A DNA stretch of 64,000 bases from contig NC_071387.1 in the NCBI RefSeq assembly GCF_022682495.2, positions 194,038,143-194,102,142 of the forward strand. The letters run 5' to 3'. The notes beneath the pieces were generated by a model. The model was not told the origin of the DNA. It worked only from the letters and a program-made list of their open reading frames with translations, and did not search any database. The translations under genes were made by a program, and so were the position numbers. Below are positions 35,801 to 49,778 of the stretch, piece by piece. Origin of the DNA: Desmodus rotundus. Lineage: Eukaryota > Chordata > Mammalia > Chiroptera > Phyllostomidae. Position 1 is the first letter of the stretch. Each line of letters begins with the position of its first letter.

Positions 35801-38800
35801 AGTCTGGGTCCTGACAGAGAACCTGAAATATGCCAAAGCAGGCTGTTGAGAAACCTGAAGACCCAAATTCCTCTAAAACCAGTGGATCAGCAAGAGTAGC
35901 CCATTCTTTGTTAAATGTGAATGTCCTCTGCTTTTCTTGCTTGAAAACTATGCAGAAGTCTCAACTTAGGCAGCACAGAATCAATACCATTGATAACGTG
36001 AGTAGAGCCTGCTTAGTAGACTAGGACTTTAAGAAGATGTTGTTATAGAACCAAAATCCCCCCAAAGCAAAGGGATAATAGGAAGCTGAAATATCATGCC
36101 AATGATAGCATTTAACCATCAGTAATAAGATTGGTACACTTACCATATAAACAGCAAATTAAAATGACTGCCAAAGACTAGCCTTCTCCTCAGGTATCTA
36201 TGGAAGTGGCTAATAGAAAGTTGACTTCCACTGGACAAAATAGATGGACAGCCAGTAAGAGAAGGCCTTAACATGCATAAAGAAAAGTGATCTGTAATGT
36301 ATAAAAAAACTAAAGACAATCACTCCAATAGAAAGTCATGATTCACCCCTAAGTTTCCAGAACTGAACTAGTGCTCAGACTCAGTACCTATTGAATGAAA
36401 CAGAAAATGGGTCCTCATGAAGAAAGACTCTGTAACCTCATATTAAGTGAATTCAGTAGTGATTTATTCTGCCCTCCCCTAAATGGACACATAGGCATTT
36501 ACATAGGTAATTATGCTATAGGAAAAGGGAAAATAAACAATATTTGTAGGGGCATTAGGTTTAGGGCTTACACTGATACGGATACCCAATAACCAAAAGC
36601 GCTGGTTAAAGTAGAATGTGTTGTGATTAGCTGTAAAATAGGCTCTGGTCAATCTCATAGTATGTCCACTGATTTTACCATCTAAACTGGTTATTATTCT
36701 CCCATTATATTCTCAAATATACAAGTAAATTCAATACAGTAGAACTTGAATGTTGACCTATTGAATAACTGTTATTATATTTAAAAAAAAACAAATGGAA
36801 ATCCTGAAAATTGCCTGTGAATCTCAGTCATAATAGTCAATCAAAAATTATATCAGTTCAGGGAGAAATGGCAGAGATTAGTGTCTCTCTCACAAACTTA
36901 AGAAAATATGCAGGTGACATTTCTCATCCTTTCTCATTTTGTTTAAACATAAACCTTAAGGAAAGATTGAATGAATCATGACTGAGCACAGACTAGCAAA
37001 ATGTTAACTAAATTTGAGTCATAATTGTAACAGTTTTGCTAAATATGGTACACTTAATAAGGTGGAGTAACATAGCCTTGGTAAGGGCTATATAGCTATT
37101 GGTCTGGCAAATGTGCTTTATTTCCTTCAGTGACCATTATTAAAGAAAATAAGAAGTGATTTTCACTCACATGATATGACTGTCACTATGCATTCATAGT
37201 CTTGGCATAAGTATATTTAATTCTATACCATGATATCATAGAGTCCAAAGAAAACATTTGGAGAATGTCACATTGACTCACTTTCATTATGATATTGATT
37301 AAATTTTATATCTGGTTAACAATAAGTAGCAAGCACTGTGGATTTCTTACTGAAATATAAAAATTAAAAATAAAAAAGAGTTAAGTCATTTCTACATTGT
37401 TGAAGATTTCAGGCCAGGACTTCTCCAAAGAAAAAGACAAGAATGTGTACCTCTCTGACTTTATGAAGAAAGAAGAACAACCATCACAGACCTTTTCCCA
37501 GTTTGCAAGTAGTGTTTTCTCCATGTGGGAGTACAGTTCTAACCCATTCACTGAGTAATGAGAAAGGCTTCTGGCTTTTAATTGGTCCCAGAACAATGAT
37601 GGTTCCTGAAATGAGTAAAATGTACAACACAAGCAGCGCTGATGAATTGGGCCATATAACTTAGTAAATCATTCAGGTATTAGAAGTATCTGGAGGTAGA
37701 AAGTGAATTTATTGTCTCCAGACTAGGGATCTGAACACTTACCAAGCTTTGTATAGTTGAGAATCATAGTCCACTTGAAAATAGAGTGCCTGGCATGCTA
37801 CTAGGTCCTGATAGGGCTAGAGTAACCAATCATGAGGCATAAAATAAGCATGAATCCTGCACCTCCCCTCATCAGTTAGATAGTTTTGATGAACAATCAT
37901 AAAGTCATTTGAGACTGGCAGCAATTTAACTTAAGTTAATAGTGACACATCTGTGATTGGATATGAGTAGTAGGATCTGAACAGAAGGAGAAAGCACAAG
38001 CCAGCTGCGTGAACAAGTGCCTCAGACTTTCAATTTACCCAGCTCTCCTCCGCTTAGGCCTTTCCATCAATTCATACAAACGGTAGTGTTGGGGATTCCA
38101 CATGAACAGTTGATGAAGAAGGGGAAAATGAAGCTTGGTTTACACATGCGTCAGCATATATGTTGGTTCAACTTGACAATGAATGGTGGGTGAACTGTGA
38201 CTTCATTCGGGGGAGATGATGCTAAAAGACATGGATGAGGGTAAGTTCTTCCAAGGAAAAGACTTTCAAGTGATGCACTTGTTATTTATTTATTTTGGGG
38301 GGAGAAAAGAACATTTGGGGATTAAGGAAATACATGGACATATCAAGAATTGTGAATGGCTTAGCTTATTTTTTTAAGGGGCTGAGGAATAAACTTGGAA
38401 GGTCAAGCACAGGGAGCTATCTGGAAGAGTAATGTGGATGGACTTACGTAAGTGTGCACAAATGGTAAAGCCATTACACACCAACTCCCACCACAGGATT
38501 TCTATTGCAGGAAAGACACTAAAAACCAAAATGGAGAGGCTGACTCAGCCAGTAGCTGTCGTCAGCTTCTGCCCTTCAGAACTCTGGTAGTTAAGCTATT
38601 GTGGCTGGTATGAGAGCAAGGCATGAGCCTGGAGCATGAGTTTTCACTTGACACGGCTGACTTAACATGAGCTGATATTAAATCTCAGACACACCTGAAG
38701 CAGCGCTGGTAAGATCCCCAGGCAGCACCAACCCAGGAAGAAACCAACTATCAACTTTGTGGCAACTTGTCTGTACTACACACTTTTCATTTTCACAAAA

Positions 38801-40150
38801 AGCAATGTTTTACCTTAATATATAGTAACATGTTTTCTGGATATGAGTTTTCCTTTTATTTATGTCCATAGTGCCTCAGGCAGAATCACTCTCTCTGAGG
38901 GCTTAAAGACTATCTCAGTCACTAACATTGAATCCCTAACATTATTTTATTTTTCAAGAGAAGAAATCCCCTTCATGGCAAAGGATGTGCAGAAATGGGA
39001 AAATAACTATGGGCTGGATTGCACAGTTCACCATCCAGAAGCTCCAACCTGACTGAGGAGGAGAACAGTGATGTCATCAAGAGGGAAATACCAAGGTATA
39101 GAAAGCTAGGAGTAAAAACAGGAGTGACCCCAATACACCATCACTCCACTTGGTGAATGCATGCTTCCTCTTTCTGAAAATTTAGCCTTTGTATGACTAA
39201 AGATCGTGGATCCTGGATTAGACACACCATATGAATCTCAGTAATGTTAAAACTATAACTGGCCTTTGGTTACTTTGAACAACTAAGGCAGGCCAATAGG
39301 ACTTACTGCATTGTTTGTAGAGCTGCTGAAACATACAGGGTAAGGAAAACTATGTCTGACGCTCAATTGTTTCTTTAGACATTTTGGTTACCTACATGCT
39401 CAGTTCAGCTGTAAGTGTGCAAGTACAATAATCTCAATATTATAAAGGCATGATGAATAAAAATGAAGTCTTTTATCACTTCACCAGGAAGGCCACCGAA
39501 GCCAGCAGAAGCATTAGTCAATGTGAATCTAGGCTGGGCAGTAGAGCAGCAAGATGGTGTATCAGTTGTAGCCTTTGGACTACGACAGCAGCAGGAGGTC
39601 ATTCTACGAAGTTTCCTCCTTTAGGTTTGCCTCAGACTGGTTACTCACCATAATGATGGAGAAGCTATACCTAGACAAATTTGAGTTAGTGTGCAAAGCA
39701 TGCGAATCTGAACAGTTCAAGTGGTACACTGCAGTCAATTCAAACATACATACCCATCTTCCAGCTGCTTCAAGTACCACTCATTGCCTGCTCTGGAGAA
39801 AAGGCTCTGGTGTGTGTGAGGCTCTTCACCAGGATACACCTTGGAGGAAGCACCACCCCACCCGAGGGAGAAGACAATGACTAAAGCTGGATGCAAAATT
39901 TGGGGTCCTTGGCCTCAAGGTCAGAAAATTCTAAAGTCTAACTTGTGTTCCCCTTAACATCAAAAATTAGGCATAAGCTGGACCAGACTCAGGCCAGGAG
40001 TTTGCTTAACTCCTTTCCCTCTTGTCTGGTTTACCTCATGCCCTCTCAGATTTTTCTGGCTACAACTTTCAGTAGGCCCCCTGATCCCTGTCCCTGTCTC
40101 AGCTTCTAAGCAGAATAAATGAAGCTCATCACTATGTAATCATCTCTAAT
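35800..40150 (+). mobile_element. Degenerate endogenous retrovirus remnant, class III (ERV-L-like)
   Basis: This 4.3-kb block has higher complexity than the AT-rich DNA around it and contains recognisable fragments of a class III retroviral pol gene on the plus strand. A possible RNase H relic lies near 37.5 kb and a clearer integrase relic at 38.83-39.05 kb. At 40.06-40.15 kb, C-rich DNA followed by AATAAA ('gcagaataaatgaagctc') could be LTR-like. All reading frames carry many stops and frame changes, so no protein can be made. The outer limits and LTRs are not defined. The part 35.8-37.3 kb is assigned only by position. Confidence 0.5.
38830..39055 (+). pseudogene. Broken ERV-L-like integrase catalytic-domain relic
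   Basis: In one frame the DNA from 38833 reads FSGYEF, a typical retroviral integrase core motif region. In another frame, about 38977-39040, it reads AKDVQKW followed shortly by a histidine/proline-rich HHPEA segment, the usual region before the last catalytic glutamate. An in-frame stop lies after the first motif and a frame change separates the two, with another stop at 39050-39052. The order and spacing fit the integrase core of class III endogenous retroviruses. It is inactive. Confidence 0.62.
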
Positions 40151-40302
40151 CAGCTTTAGAACAGCATTTTCCCATTTTTTCTATTTCCACAAAAAATGCT
40201 AAAACATAATCTGTTTTATTTTAAACTTAAGAAAATGTTATTTATTTTGAGGTGATATGTAAAGATTCTAGAGATTTTAAAATCAATATTGTAAAATTTG
40301 TC

Positions 40303-41163
<861 letters not shown>

Positions 41164-41169
41164 AGAATT

Positions 41170-41233
41170 TGTTGTATATATATATACACACTCAGACACA
41201 CACATATACATGTATATATACATATACATATTG
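41170..41233. repeat. TA/CA mixed microsatellite
   Basis: Alternating purine-pyrimidine run (tatatatata, cacacaca, atatacatata) next to the RPS6 pseudogene 5' end. Confidence 0.85.
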
Positions 41234-43055
41234 AAACAAATACAATTTAACAATTTGATCTTAATTATATATTTTACTAGTCAACTTTAGTGTTTTCATG
41301 TTGTTTCTCTAATCTTAGTATTTTCTTAATTGTTATAGTTTCTTTGACACTTTATCTTTTTGGTAGGATTATTTTCTTCTACCTTTTTTTTTCTATATTT
41401 AGATGAGAACAAATACATATAGTATATGTATTACTTCTAAACTTCAAATATAAGTGAACTTTTCAAGCCAAAATGAGTTTTTGAACAAAACTCATCATTG
41501 AAAACCTGAACATAACAAGATCTCAATACACTGAATATTTATTATTGCTTGCATGAATGTTTTAAATAAAATTATGCATACATGAATACAATTATTGATA
41601 TTAACACATTTGTATAAAGGGGTAATTTTATTAATATGTGTCTCTGTCTTTCTCCCCAAATCTGTAGTAAAAAAGCAAGAGAAACATCATGCCTACTGCT
41701 TTCTTCCTCGACAGTTTCCAAAGAATTGTGTCCTTGTCATTAAGTGTCCAAACAGCAGAATTGGAAGAAAAGAGATAAAAAAAGCAAACACAAGCAAAAT
41801 GGCCTCTATTTGTATTCCTGAATATTTCCTACCCAAAGTTCTTCATCATTGAAATATCTAATTCCAAACTACAGATCCATTTCTCCATGTAAAACTCATT
41901 AGTCTCTTTCTGTTAGTCATGTACCAGATCATTCTAATTCAAATGAGTTAACATTAGTTCTGGACACGCTCTTTTCTATGAATATCTGTAGTCCCTGGTA
42001 GGAATAGCTTTAACTTGTGTGATTTTATAACCTAACAAATTACATTTATACTGAATTTCAAGAACAACTGTCAAGAAAAGAAAATTACTCCCTTCATGAA
42101 GAGTAGGAAAGAGTTAGAAACTGAAAAAAAAAATGCAGTGGTTATAATTTTCTGTCCCTGGCAGAGAGGTTTCCATTTATTTTAGTGGAGAAATAGACAT
42201 TATTATGTTGAAGGAATTTTCATTTTTTATGTTTCTAGTATATGCTGATATTAGTTAAGGCAGTCCTGGAGTAAATTTACATATAATAACATCAAAAATG
42301 GGATATTAATTTTCCTTTTGTAGACAAATACATTTGCCAATTTTATTTATGTATTGGCTTTTTAGTTAACTTGCATCTTATCACAAAAGTCACATCAGAA
42401 GAGATGACTTTGACAATATCTCGTTGAAACCCCAAAATTTAAGAACACTCTTTCTTTGGTAACCGTATTTACATAGGCGGCAAACTGTTTCCACTCTAAT
42501 ACATCTGTATAAATTTCCTATGACTTTGGTGGGGCAGGGCTATGGAAAAAATTATGTTAAGAGCTACACCCATATAAAAACCTACTTTCAAACATATATT
42601 CAATTTGCCATCCTCTTACACATAATCCACAATACCCCCTACTTGATTATCACTTTAATTAACAGTACTCAAAACAGTACATCATTTTCAGCTTTTAGTT
42701 AGGATTTATCCCATCTAATCTCTGGAGTTCATGTTAGTATCTTTTGACAATTATTTGCCTTTTCAGTAATCTGTGGGAGATAGACTTGTTACTTTCAAGT
42801 CCGGATATATACAATTAGGATAAATTGTTTTTTGATCATTTTTCTTTTTCTTTTCATTTTTTACTCTTCAGGAATCTGTGTCGTAATGTATGGCATAAGT
42901 GAAGTCAGTTGAGAATATCATGCACTCTTCTAAAAATCGCCATCACCCAATCCTGATTAAAGCCATTAAAACTCTGTTTATCTGTCTATATTTTGTATAA
43001 ATATACAGATATGTAATATGTACACATGAGTATGTGTTTATATACATGTACATAT
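41234..43055. other. AT-rich intergenic DNA without recognised features
   Basis: No gene or clear repeat, apart from an imperfect TA/CA run at 43000-43058. The 85-codon frame at 41595-41852 has no recognisable product. Confidence 0.5.
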
Positions 43056-43057
43056 AC

Positions 43058-43672
43058 ATGCGGAGTGGTGGTCAGAATCATGGCTTCCCAAATTTTCCAT
43101 GCCCTAATCCCAAGAACCTATGCTTGTGTTGCCTTACTTGAGAAAAGAGACTTTGTAGATGTGCTTAAATTAAGGGCCATAAAATGAGGAGATTAACCTG
43201 CATCATGTAGGTGGGTCCAATTAATTACTGAACCCTTACAAACAGAATAGTCAGGCACACATTCAAGAAGACATAGCACGAAGAGAAGCAGAAGAGATGC
43301 TGCAAAGTGAGAAGGCCTAGGATGGAGGAGGCCCAAGGGCAAGGTTCTGAGACAGGCCTTAGGGAGTAGGGATGGTCTCCAGCAGACAGTCAGCAAGGAA
43401 ATATGAACCTCAGTGCTACAACTGCTTGAAATTTAGTTATGCCAGCAACCTAACTGAGTTTGGAAGCAGAAGACATCCCAGAGCCTTCCATAAGAAAAAT
43501 GGCCCTGCCAGCACCTCTACATTGGTCTTTGAGACACAGAGCAGAGGAACCACCTAAGCTAGTGTTTACCTGGACTTACAATCCATGGAGACTGTGAGGT
43601 CACAGATAGGTATTGTTTTAAGCCACTAATTTTGTGGTAATTTTTATGGAAGCTATATAAAGGTAATTCACA
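43058..43672 (+). mobile_element. MLT1-like LTR (ERVL-MaLR)
   Basis: Blocks in MLT1 order: 'ggtggtcagaatcatggctt', 'tgccctaatcccaagaacct', 'gagactttgtagatgtgctt', 'gatgctgcaaagtgagaagg', 'ccagagccttccataagaa', then 'tgttttaagccactaatttt' and 'gtggtaatttttatgg'. It is full length or nearly so, old and diverged. MaLR LTRs are ancient non-autonomous relatives of ERV-L. The frames at 43193-43396 and 43372-43557 are not genes. Confidence 0.72.
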
Positions 43673-44287
43673 CACTTACCTTTTTTTCTACCCCCAAAAA
43701 AATGAAGCCACAGAAGAATGAAGGGTGCTATTTTTGAGATAAATAGTGAAGGTATTCAGCCTGGGGATAATTTATGGTTGATTTTCATCTTTGTTATGGA
43801 TTCTTTGTTACTTATTCACTCATTTTTTAATGTCTCTGTTCATATTTTGGGGTCAATATTCTTATGTTGGAGCATTTTATTCACTCATCCTTCTTTCTAA
43901 ATCTTGGACATTTCATTTCTCTGCTTACTTTTACTTTGCCCTCAGTTATATTTCTATGTCAAAACATTAGAGTCCAAAATATATGTGCTTCAATAAATTT
44001 TTATAGGTGTACATTATTTACTTTTTTACAGGTCGACAAAATTGATTTTTTTAAACCAAAAAGAGAGAAATAGGGAAGTATATGCAAGATACTAAGATTG
44101 TTGTTTCATAATTACTAACTTTTCTTTTTAAACTTCTAAATTACTTTTTTATTTAAATTTTTTATATAGAAAAAAAGCACAAATCAATACCAGAGAGTAT
44201 ACTTTTGAATTAGACCATCTTGAATTTTGGCTTTTCTGTTTAATCCCTAAACTGCACTCCTATTTATCTTCTATTTTTCATCTAATC
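43673..44287. other. AT-rich intergenic DNA without recognised features
   Basis: Nothing assignable was found. Confidence 0.5.
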
Positions 44288-44490
44288 CATGGGTCTGCAA
44301 ACCATGGCCTGGAGGGTAAATACTACCTGTGGCCTATTTTTATATAGTCCAAGAGGTAAGCATGGTTTTAAGATTTGAAAGAACTTTTAATGAAAGGAGA
44401 AGATTATGTGATAGAGACCATATATGACCCCTGAAATCTAAGCTACTTACAAATTGGGCTTTCACAAAAAAATAATTTACCAATTGCCAC
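44288..44490 (-). mobile_element. Short non-autonomous hAT-type DNA transposon
   Basis: The left end 'catgggtctgcaaaccatgg' and the right end around 'ctttcacaaaaaaataattt' then 'accaattg' are approximate inverted repeats of the kind found on a common mammalian hAT element. The inner 'gtggcctatttttatatagt' and 'agagaccatatatgacccct' blocks fit the same family. At about 200 bp it is internally deleted. Orientation is arbitrary. Confidence 0.55.
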
Positions 44491-45885
44491 TCAAACTCTT
44501 TTATTTTTTTAATGACTTTGTTTTTCTATTCTGGTTCATGGAATCCATTTTCATTCAGATTTTACCTTGAAAATCACCTCTTTAGATGGATTTCCCCATT
44601 CATGTCTTACACAACATTACGTCTGATTTTTATAATGGCATTTATCATTCCTGAAAAAATGTAAATATGTGTATAATTTTATATAATATAATGTAATTAC
44701 ATATAATTATATTAGATGTTATATAGGTATGTTTTTCCCCCTCACATACTCAGAGAGCTGACACCTCTTCTGCCTGTTCAACGTCTCATGATCTATCTTG
44801 TGACTGTATTTTATAAACTTATTAAAAAAGAATTATGTGTAGAAATAAATTTTTTCTTACCTCATACAAATTCTCATACAACATACTTATCTCTACATAT
44901 CATTATAGAATGAATATAGTTATTAGAGATTTGGAGAATAAAATTATTTTTGGAGTTAAAACCCTGTTTGAATGATAGCATTGCTATTACCTCAGAAAAG
45001 TCAATAGCTTTGTTTTAGTCTGATAAAGTTGATATGTTTTTTTCCTTTATGGTTCATTTTTTTTCCAGCAATTTTTAGAAATATTGCTATCATTCAAATA
45101 TGTTCAGTTCTAAAATCTCTCTTTCCATTAAATGAGAATAATTGGCTGAGAGCTCTGTAAAAAATGAGGTGTTGAATTGTGAAAATCACCCATAAAATTG
45201 CCTCATAATGTTTCCTTTGTGTGAAAAGGGAAGACCCAATCACTTGTGAACTTAAGCAGTTGGTGTAAGTGAAACAAGAGGGACCCTTTCTGATTCTGTT
45301 TGGGACATCTCGTGTCCACTGTACCAGTGTTTTATTTCAATATGATTCGGGAGTCCAATACTATTTATAGTACACTTAAGGACTTTTAATGCTTTCTTTC
45401 TAAATAAGAACTTGGATATTTCGTACTGATATTCTTCTTAGTTATGGGCTCCCGTTTAAGAACACCTGAATTTTATGAGGCATCACTATAAGAATTAGAC
45501 AAGCTCATCGACATTTAAAATTTTATTGCTTATGAAAGCATAAATATGTTATAATTGTACAAAGTACTAATAGAATGATAATCCAATTTTCTAAAACTCT
45601 GTATTCATATCTGCCCCAGGCGTCCCAATCTCTCTCTCTCCACACAAACACACATGTGAATACATGCATGGAAAAAGTTGATATTTATCAATGTTTCTGG
45701 GCTTTTGTACATATATGTTTACATAGGCTTCTATCCTTTGAACTATTCTTTTCTTTGGTAAGATAAGGTAAAACTGTATGTATTTTTAATTACTCACACT
45801 TAATGAAGAATAACACATGTCAAGTGTCTTAGCACTTCATGGAATGTCTTGAATGCAATAAGTTTATAAATATTTATTGAATGGA
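44491..45885. other. AT-rich intergenic DNA without recognised features
   Basis: No gene or clear repeat was found. Confidence 0.5.
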
Positions 45886-45889
45886 AATT

Positions 45890-46265
45890 ACATTGCTCTT
45901 CATAGACCAGGGGGCTTAAACAGCAGTTTCGTTTCTCACAATTCCAAAGGCTGAAAAGTTCAAAGAAAGTTCTGGCAGGTTTGGTTCTGCTGAGACCTAT
46001 CTTCCGGGCCTGAACAGGGCCACCTTCTTGCTGCTGTGTTTCTCTCTTTCTCTTCTTATAAGCCCACAGTCGCCTCAGACCAGAGTCTCACCCTTATGGC
46101 CTCATGTAACCTTAGAAAACTCCTAAAGACCCTATTTCCAAATACAGTGCCACTGGAAGTTACAGCTTAACTTATGAAGGGGCGGTGCAAGTTTCTATGA
46201 ATAAGTTCATTTCACCATGTTTCCTCAGAGAACTTACAAAATTCATGAGATATAATTTATTTAAT
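45890..46265 (-). mobile_element. MLT1-like LTR, antisense
   Basis: The plus strand runs 'gggggcttaaacagcagttt', 'cgtttctcacaattccaaag', 'gctgctgtgtttctctcttt', 'cttcttataagcccacagtc', 'cttatggcctcatgtaacct' and 'accctatttccaaatacagt'. This is the antisense order of an MLT1-type LTR. Confidence 0.75.
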
Positions 46266-47576
46266 AGTCTGCACTGAACAATGTTCTTATTTAGACCAAC
46301 ACAACAATGCCTCTTTTTCATCTGAAAATATTTATATTAATCTTTTTATGCCTTTATATTTAGAGTTATGAATATTAATACTCTTCTCATTTTTTATGAT
46401 TGGCATGTGTTTATCCCTAAAATAACTTGCTTTAAACGTCAATGATTAGAAATTTGCTCTGGTAAACAAATAGTTCTTATAGTACCTTTTCATATGGTTT
46501 ATAGTTACAACCTTGAAAATATTTCCCTCTGAGTTTACAGGCTTGTATTTAAAGTGACACATTTTTCCGTTTCATCGTATGGAAAGTCTCAATCATTCTT
46601 ACTAGTTTTTCTGTTTTCAATAAGTTGTGGCTATCATACCATTCCACACAGGAGTTTTATCAAGTTAGGCAAATTCAAGTTGTATTACATAATTTAATAT
46701 TAGTGTCTGAAAGATTATGTAGAGCAATCATTTTCACGTTCTTCATTATCTCACAATAAAAGTCCACTTGGTTTTCCAAAGAAAATATTTAGCAATGCTT
46801 CCAATATTTAATATAATTTATCTTCAACTACTAAAATTTCTTCTCTGTTGTGAGAACTTTAATCTTCTATTACATGACATAACTTCTAGATTCTCCTCAA
46901 TCCTCATTGTTCCTTGATTGTAACCTCTAGCCTTAGAATAGACATTTCTTTGAATACATACATTGGTATAAGTAACAAAAGGAATGTGTATTGGTGTAAC
47001 CTGGTCAGGGGAAATATAAATATCTCCTTAAAGTTCCTGTTATAATGTTTAAAGCCAGTAAAACTGAGGCTAGGAAATCATGAAGCACCTACCCATAGTA
47101 ATGACAGATTTGAGTACTTTATAAAGACTTACCTGACTCCAAAGCCAACCATCATATACATCATATTAATGTTCTCCCTTAAATTTAAGCATAAATTTAA
47201 CAGATAATACATTTTTGATATTGACCTAGGTATTGTGAAAGAGTCTGCTAAGTATGTTAAAAATATAATATGGATAATACACACATTAAATAACTGAGTG
47301 TATTGTTAAAAGGACTGATACTTGGGGATAAAATTTTAAATCACAGAGGAGCAGGTGGGGGCCTCTCTCAGATGTTTATTGTCCCATTGGCATAATTTCT
47401 AAGATCTAAATCCATAAAGTGGAATCATTCTATAACTGATCCTAGTCAAGAATTCCTGGAACATATTTTTCCCCTATATGTCAAATAGAAAATATAATTG
47501 CTACTAGCTTTAAAAAATTGGACCTTGGATATACATATAAACCAGAAAGATTACTGCTCCCTGCTTTAAGATAAGT
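46266..47576. other. AT-rich intergenic DNA without recognised features
   Basis: No gene or clear repeat was found. Confidence 0.5.
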
Positions 47577-48091
47577 GAGGTCTGTCTGGAAAAAGTCCAG
47601 CCATTGTTAAGATAAGGAGAATAGTTTGCGTGACATCGATGTAACCAGTGAGCCAAGGACTGTGGACTGGAATGCTCGTGTGTGAACAACTATGGCTTCA
47701 CTGCACTAGGCAGGGTGGTAGATGCGGTTGAATGAGCATGTGTACTGTGCGGTTGTCCTTATGGGCAAGTGGTGATTGGCAGCTTCATCACACAATACTC
47801 CTGCTCACGTATCACTTGTCCCACAGAGTGTTTGGGTGAAATGTCATATCACCTAAGTGGCTTAGGCCCCTGCAGCCCAGATATGACACCTTGTGACTTC
47901 AGGTTTTTCCCAAAACTAAAATCACCTTTGGAAGGGAATTTCAGACCATCTATGAGATTCAGGAAAATACAACAGGGCAGCTGCTGAGGATTAGAACCCC
48001 AAGATGCCTACTTTGAAGGGAACTGAAACATCATTGTTCTATGTACAATGTTTCTTATGTCATGAGGCTGGATACTTTCTGGACAGACTTC
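47577..48091 (+). mobile_element. Internally deleted mariner-family transposon
   Basis: Terminal inverted repeats of about 26 bp: the left end 'gaggtctgtctggaaaaagt' matches the reverse complement of the right end 'actttctggacagacttc'. Between them a plus-strand frame (to about 47987) reads SPDMTPCDFRFFPKLKSPLEG, the mariner transposase C-terminal region with the last catalytic Asp (PDxxPCDF). The N-terminal and central catalytic regions are missing: 5' leader sequence runs into the C-terminal third near 47760. The element is about 515 bp against roughly 1.3 kb for an intact mariner. Flanking TA dinucleotides are no longer visible, so the copy is old and non-autonomous. Confidence 0.85.
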
Positions 48092-48900
48092 GTCACCTAT
48101 GTTCATATTGAAATGCAATACAGGCGAAACACTTTCGCTTGATGCCAACATTAGCAGGCTGCAGAGGCCTCCCTGACCATGACAAAATGGACTACCTCTG
48201 GGAGGACCTCATCAGTAAAGCCTCCTACCTTGCTTACCTTACTGAGACCTTTTTTCATTCACTGATTTCTTTTTCTTTTTTTCAGTTTTATTTTTTTGCT
48301 GACCAGAAACCTCATCTAACATTCTCTGGGTCTCTATCTTCTTAACCTCATTTTCAACACAGTGGCTGGCTGAGCTGGGGTTACTGTTATAAAGACATTG
48401 TGTGAGAGTGCACCTCATCTCATACACACACACGCATCCCAATTTCCAAGAAAAAGCACTGAGAGACCCTGCTCTGTGAGCAGGACTCACAAAGCCCATC
48501 CCCCTCCAAGCAGTACGCCTTCTACCAGTCATACCTCAACCTCTGAAGGAACCCTCAACATTACAGATAGAAATGAACTGGAGTCTCTCCTGTTGTGAAT
48601 GGACTAGCTTGCCCTTTCTGATTTCCACACGTTTTCAGACAGTTTGGTTACACATATATTGTCAAATTTTATTGTAAAATTTGTTTCACTTTCATTGAAA
48701 TATTTTTGACATCTAATAATTGAGATTATCCACTTAATATGACAATGGGTAGAGGGGTTATTAATTTGAGGAACATTATAATCCTCTTCAGGTCCATGCA
48801 AGGATTCATCAATATTATTTTCAAATTTCCTATCAATATTGATGGGGAAAGTATACCCCAAACCACTATTAGGCTTAATAAAGATTTTCAGTATTTGGCA
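48092..48900. other. Intergenic DNA, unassigned
   Basis: Contains several minor overlapping frames (48139-48345, 48239-48532 minus, 48398-48598, 48604-48861 minus) without recognisable products. Confidence 0.45.
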
Positions 48901-48904
48901 CCCA

Positions 48905-49390
48905 ACAGCCTGAAAGGGTCAGGCCAGGATCCCAGCCCTCCAGACTGCCCATGATCCCGTCAGTTTTCCGACCCGCTGGACCACCCACGACTCAGTTATC
49001 CCGACCTACTTGGTAGCCTGCGGCTCCATGGGAACTCTCTCCCACCTCACGCAATAGACATCTGGCTCCAGCCACCATGGCCGGTGGTCAGACTGACCCT
49101 CCCATACCTGGGGGCAGCCTGGCCCTTACCTAACCCACTGTCCCCACTCACATTCTGAAACCCTGAAGCACCCACCCAGAAGAACAAGAGACTAACCTTT
49201 TCCTCATTCCCCCCACAAACCCAGCACTTTTTCTTTTAAAAACCCCATTCTTGCCTCCCCCTGAGCTGCAGTGGGTCCCAGCTCAGTCTGCCTGTAGGTG
49301 CAGCATCAGTTCCTCCTGGTCCTCCTGCCTCCGTCCCTGGAGCATTTCTAAGACAGCCAACGTACCCTTTATTCTTTAGTCAAACATAGG
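48905..49390 (+). mobile_element. GC-rich LTR-like block (probable ERV solo LTR)
   Basis: A GC-rich island in AT-rich DNA with retroviral LTR layout: C-rich upstream part, a TATA-like 'tcttttaaaaaccccatt' near 49235, then 'gggtcccagctcagtctgcc' and a C/T-rich downstream part. TG...CA ends with a matching target-site duplication could not be established, so the limits are approximate. Confidence 0.42.
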
Positions 49391-49778
49391 TAGGGAGTGC
49401 TGGGGATGTGTTCAATGGGGTTCATATGTTCACTTTTAAACTCCTTACTGTTAATTTACTTTTAAAAGTCTGTGGTCTTTAGAGTATGATCTGGTATATT
49501 TGGTTAATGCATATCACCACATTTGATACTTAGGGAAACAATGCATTTTAAATATTCTCATATATGTTTTACAAATGAGCTGCAAGAGGACATGTGACTT
49601 GTAGAAACAAATGATATAAGATGTTCTGTTCAAAAGAAGCTCTTAATATAGCAAAAAAAAGAAACAACTTTCACATAAACTAAATGCAACAATAATCTAT
49701 AGTTTTGAGTCAAATACTATGCTCGATCTTATTTGTTATCCAAATACTAGGCTATTTTTTTTTTCAAAAAGTGCAGTG
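49391..49778. other. AT-rich intergenic DNA without recognised features
   Basis: Nothing assignable was found. Confidence 0.5.

Noticed and set aside
48905..49358. ACAGCC at 48905-48910 and 49353-49358 as a duplication around the GC-rich LTR-like block
   Set aside because: The bases inside the right copy are AAG, not the CA expected at an LTR end, so the match is probably chance.
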